Positions 61,483-64,000 of a DNA stretch of 64,000 bases are shown here, piece by piece. Each line of letters starts with the position of its first letter. The stretch's first letter is position 1. Below the pieces are notes generated by a model, which did not search any database, was not told where the DNA came from, and saw only the letters and a program-made list of their open reading frames with translations. The DNA comes from Bacillus manliponensis (GTDB lineage Bacteria; Bacillota; Bacilli; Bacillales; Bacillaceae_G), in the NCBI RefSeq assembly GCF_000712595.1, contig NZ_JOTN01000005.1:62001-126000 (forward strand). Direction: 5' to 3'. The position numbers and the translations under genes are program-made.

Positions 61483-62446
61483 AAGAAGGGTGATAAAAGG
61501 AAGTGAATTGAGTACGCCGATATTAGTACCTTCATTTTCTAGTAAGGGTATAAGAGACATTAAAAAAATATATCCATATATGAAAGGTAATTTAACATTA
61601 GCATCATTGGTCAGTGCTTACGATTTATATTATGACTATATCAATCCGTTAGAAATATATGAATCAGATATATTATTTGTAGACAGTGGGGGATATGAAA
61701 GAGATCAGGAACATGATTTGTCTAATGTTTATAGCGGTAAATATACCCCTGAAAAATGGACTGAAGAGATGCATTTGGAAGAGATTAAGAAGGTGGATTT
61801 ACTAGGGAATATAGTGTTAGTAAATTATGATCATGAAAAGAAGTTCGCATTGTCTGAACAAGTTGAAAGAGCAGAAAAGTTTTTCGGGTTATTTCCTGAC
61901 TTCTTAAGTGATTTTTTATGTAAACCAACGAATGGAAGTCATTCTTTTATAGATATTAGTGACTTTTGTAACAATATACATTTAATGTCGTCTTTTTCTA
62001 TTATTGGATTCACAGAAAAAGAATTAGGAAATTCTATATTAGAAAGATGTACTAATATATATAAAATTCGTTTTGAATTAGAAAAAGAAAATATACAAAC
62101 GCCTATTCATATTTTTGGGTGTTTAGACCCATTGAATATACTTGCTTATTATATGTGTGGTGCCGATATATTCGATGGTCTATCTTGGTTAAGATATTCG
62201 TTTGAAAATAACATACCTTCTTATCTGAATAGTTCTGCTATTTCAAGTGGGAAATGGGATAAAGAAGATTCTGAAGTAAGAGCGCTCACCTTCTCTGAAA
62301 ATTTACAATTGTTAGTTGGATTGACTGATAAAATGAATCAGTTTTCAGAAGAATATGATTGGAGTACCTTAGGTCTAGAAGAGGGAATAACAGAACAACT
62401 TAAAGGGTTAATAAAACGTGTAGGAGAAACGATAGGGGGAAAATAA
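61460..62446 (+). CDS. TGT-like enzyme (Cap10 of type IV CBASS)
   Basis: A 328-residue protein related to tRNA-guanine transglycosylase. The substrate-pocket motif FVDSGGYE (about 74-81) corresponds to TDSGGFQ, and IHIFGCLDPLNILAYYMCGADIFDG (about 226-250) corresponds to the G-x-G-x-P and nucleophilic-Asp region (Asp-Ile-Phe-Asp). The tRNA-binding zinc site of true TGT is not seen. The start is GTG behind AGGAGG, overlapping the QueC-like gene by 23 bases. Known type IV CBASS loci encode such a protein next to QueC-like and CD-NTase genes. A role in modifying the cyclase rather than tRNA fits recent work on the family. Confidence 0.85.
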   Translation: MSYQDQCKRRVIKGSELSTPILVPSFSSKGIRDIKKIYPYMKGNLTLASLVSAYDLYYDYINPLEIYESDILFVDSGGYERDQEHDLSNVYSGKYTPEKWTEEMHLEEIKKVDLLGNIVLVNYDHEKKFALSEQVERAEKFFGLFPDFLSDFLCKPTNGSHSFIDISDFCNNIHLMSSFSIIGFTEKELGNSILERCTNIYKIRFELEKENIQTPIHIFGCLDPLNILAYYMCGADIFDGLSWLRYSFENNIPSYLNSSAISSGKWDKEDSEVRALTFSENLQLLVGLTDKMNQFSEEYDWSTLGLEEGITEQLKGLIKRVGETIGGK

Positions 62447-62447
62447 A

Positions 62448-63371
62448 ATGGGTGGGAGTAATGGGGGATACAGTATACCAACTAAATCTTTACAAGAATT
62501 AGAAGCTGAGCGAATTGAAAGGGAGAAACAACTGAATTATGAAAGAGAAGTAAATGAATTTTTGCAATCACTATTCAAAGATATTAACAATCGGAATGTT
62601 GAACAAGTTAATAAACACTTAGATACTTTGAAAAAAGCTTTAGAAAAAGACAGTGAAGATATTTATGAATTGAAATTTGGAGGTTCTGTAAGTAAACATA
62701 CCTATACAAATGGCTTAAGTGATATAGATATGTTAGTAAGAATAAATAAAAGCTCTTTTATAAATGCGAAGCCCGAAGAAGTATTAAGTCATTTTGCTAA
62801 GAAAATTCAAGAGCGATTGCCTAAAACAAATGTTTCAGTAGGTAAATTAGCTGTGACTGTTAAATTTTCTAGTGGAAGTGAGATTCAATTACTCCCTAGC
62901 ATTAAAACAGCCACAGGTTATAAAATTGCTAAACCAGGTAAAAACGAATGGAGTAATGTCATAAAACCTGAGAAATTTGCAACTAAATTAACAAAAGTTA
63001 ATCAGGCCAATAGTGGAAGGGTAGTACCGTTAATTAAATTATTTAAAGGAATAAATGATACTTTTCCTAAAAATAAGAGGTTATCAGGATATCATATCGA
63101 GTCTCTAGGAATTGATGCTTTTAAAAAGTATACTGGTAAAAATACCTATAAAGGAATGACTGAACATTTTTGTAAACATGTTCAACAAGCTGTACTAAGA
63201 CCGATTAAGGATAGTACAGGACAATCAATACATGTAGATGGATATTTAGGTGGAAGTAATAGTCAGGAAAGAAAGCAGATAAGTCATAATTTTAAGATGT
63301 TAGGAAAGAGATTGAGCCAAGCAAATGCAATGGCAGCTACTGAAAAATGGAAAGATATTTTAGGTTACTAG
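62448..63371 (+). CDS. CD-NTase (CBASS oligonucleotide cyclase, CdnD-like)
   Basis: A 307-residue nucleotidyltransferase that should make a cyclic oligonucleotide alarm on phage infection. The core begins with LKFGGSVSKHTYTNGLSDIDMLVRI: the GS motif followed by the metal-binding DxD pair (Asp-Ile-Asp, about 95-97). The third strand is SSGSEIQLLPSIKT, where the classical Asp aligns with Gln and Glu is nearby. The protein begins Met-Gly-Gly-Ser, so Met removal exposes Gly, the residue reported to be modified in type IV systems. AGGGGG precedes the ATG, one base after the TGT-like stop. Last gene of the operon. Confidence 0.88.
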   Translation: MGGSNGGYSIPTKSLQELEAERIEREKQLNYEREVNEFLQSLFKDINNRNVEQVNKHLDTLKKALEKDSEDIYELKFGGSVSKHTYTNGLSDIDMLVRINKSSFINAKPEEVLSHFAKKIQERLPKTNVSVGKLAVTVKFSSGSEIQLLPSIKTATGYKIAKPGKNEWSNVIKPEKFATKLTKVNQANSGRVVPLIKLFKGINDTFPKNKRLSGYHIESLGIDAFKKYTGKNTYKGMTEHFCKHVQQAVLRPIKDSTGQSIHVDGYLGGSNSQERKQISHNFKMLGKRLSQANAMAATEKWKDILGY

Positions 63372-63401
63372 GAACACATTAAAATGGTTTTATTAATTAT
63401 G

Positions 63402-63473
63402 TAAGTAAAATATTGTCTCTTTTTAATGACAAAATTGTACTTACATTTATTTCAAAGAACAATATTTTACTTA
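63402..63473. repeat. 15-bp perfect inverted repeat downstream of the CBASS operon
   Basis: TAAGTAAAATATTGT (63402-63416) and ACAATATTTTACTTA (63459-63473), 42 bases apart. A second dyad AATCGGTTCC / GGGAATCGATT (63513-63543) follows. They may act as terminators, or be the end of a small element; no T-run is adjacent to the first. Confidence 0.4.
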
Positions 63474-63688
63474 TATTTTGTAGCGAAAATTAGTATTTTT
63501 TGTACAATGAATAATCGGTTCCTTAGCGTATAGGGAATCGATTAATTTGTTTCTAAAAGTACAATTTTCTCGAAATAGTGTTCTGATCCTTACTATGGGT
63601 AATTTATTTGAGTTTTTACTTTTAAAGTTAACAGAATTTAAGCGAAGATATATTTGTAAACTAGTTTACAAGGATTAAATTAATATAG

Positions 63689-63970
63689 CGCATAAGTAAG
63701 CGTAAATCTGGTGATATCACGTACCATCTGTGGGATGAGAACCTTAAAACAGGCGACTTCAAATTCAAGAGCAATTACATTGATTGGTCTCCATCACAAG
63801 CAGGTGTAATAGAACCACAACCTGGTGAAGAGTACATTGTTGTTTGCAAGCGCCAAGAAGTGGACAGTGTAAAAATATCTCTTTTCCTTTCATTTTGGGA
63901 AATGCTCAGATCAGTCAGAAACACGCAAGAAAGCATAAAAACGTGGTATTGTTACCAAAATTCTTATTGA
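63689..63970 (+). pseudogene. Start-less coding remnant of unknown family
   Basis: A 93-codon open frame preceded by a TAG (63686-63688). It reads KRKSGDITYHLWDENLKTGD, then YIDWSPSQAGVIEPQPGEEY and CKRQEVDSVK, then less protein-like sequence. Codon choice in the first half (ACG TAC CAT CTG, AAG CGC CAA) is GC-richer than in the CBASS genes. Probably the tail of a gene of foreign origin joined to other DNA. I cannot name the family. Confidence 0.4.
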
Positions 63971-64000
63971 ACTTATTTGGAAGGACTGTTTAAAATTATG

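Larger units (their letters stand above)
63372..64000. other. Right-end gap without an intact gene
   Basis: It holds the inverted repeats and one start-less coding remnant. I see no OGG/HhH-GPD (Cap11) gene, no integrase and no missing topoisomerase 3' end before the window ends. Confidence 0.6.

Noticed and set aside
60898-62446. Queuosine biosynthesis genes
   Set aside because: QueC- and TGT-like proteins occur without queD, queE or queF, the TGT-like protein lacks the usual tRNA-binding zinc site, and both abut a CD-NTase and a SLATT effector. Defence is the better reading.
60898-62446. Qat (QatABCD) defence system
   Set aside because: Qat also uses a QueC-like protein, but I see no QatA ATPase and no TatD-like QatD, while a CD-NTase is present.
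1-64000. CRISPR array, prophage, rRNA or tRNA genes
   Set aside because: I found no regularly spaced repeats, no phage structural genes or integrase, and no rRNA or tRNA sequence in the window.

Overview
The window is chromosomal DNA of a low-GC Firmicute, almost certainly a member of the Bacillus cereus group. The evidence is the AT-rich codon use, strong AGGAGG-type ribosome binding sites, many TTG/GTG starts, protein families typical of that group, and several copies of a repeat that looks like the B. cereus-specific bcr1 element. I see no rRNA or tRNA genes and no CRISPR array.

Layout, 1-31 kb: a VanRS-like two-component pair (5' end cut by the window) precedes a membrane M23-like protein. 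Next come an oxidoreductase, a broken MFS gene and an acetyltransferase. A second two-component pair is divergent from a Met-rich multicopper oxidase. A small operon follows (SAM methyltransferase, DedA protein, orphan response regulator whose phospho-acceptor Asp is Asn), then DUF2871, DUF421, a CcdA-like protein and a BNR-type lipoprotein. A complete 2-aminoethylphosphonate uptake and degradation operon (ATPase, fused permease, binding protein, PhnW, PhnX) has a divergent DeoR regulator. It is followed by a bacitracin-resistance-like region (BcrAB-like ABC transporter, two BcrC-like phosphatases, a two-component pair), YibE/F proteins and an SMR efflux pair.

Layout, 30-57 kb: a sigma-54 activator with CBS, PAS and AAA+ domains is divergent from a five-gene acyl-CoA catabolic operon that has a near-perfect -24/-12 promoter. 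Then come an acetyltransferase, a lactonase, a patatin-like phospholipase, an oxidoreductase remnant, a second VanRS-like pair, a PfkB sugar kinase and a D,D-carboxypeptidase. A LuxR-type regulator is divergent from aldehyde dehydrogenase, Fe-alcohol dehydrogenase and exported-protein genes. An SH3/M23 secreted hydrolase follows. A YuiF-like transporter lies behind what reads as a classical histidine leader-peptide attenuator.

Layout, 57-64 kb: an Lgt-like membrane protein is followed by a DNA topoisomerase III gene that loses its 3' end abruptly. After that junction lies an AT-rich defence cassette: a SLATT two-helix membrane effector, a QueC-like enzyme (Cap9), a TGT-like enzyme (Cap10) and a CD-NTase. 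This is the signature of the rare type IV CBASS anti-phage system, here without a visible OGG (Cap11) gene.

Recurring themes are cell-envelope sensing (four two-component pairs plus one orphan regulator, several with 11-bp-phased direct repeats at nearby promoters) and bcr1-like repeats at gene ends. The two observations most worth pursuing are the type IV CBASS locus and the histidine attenuator.
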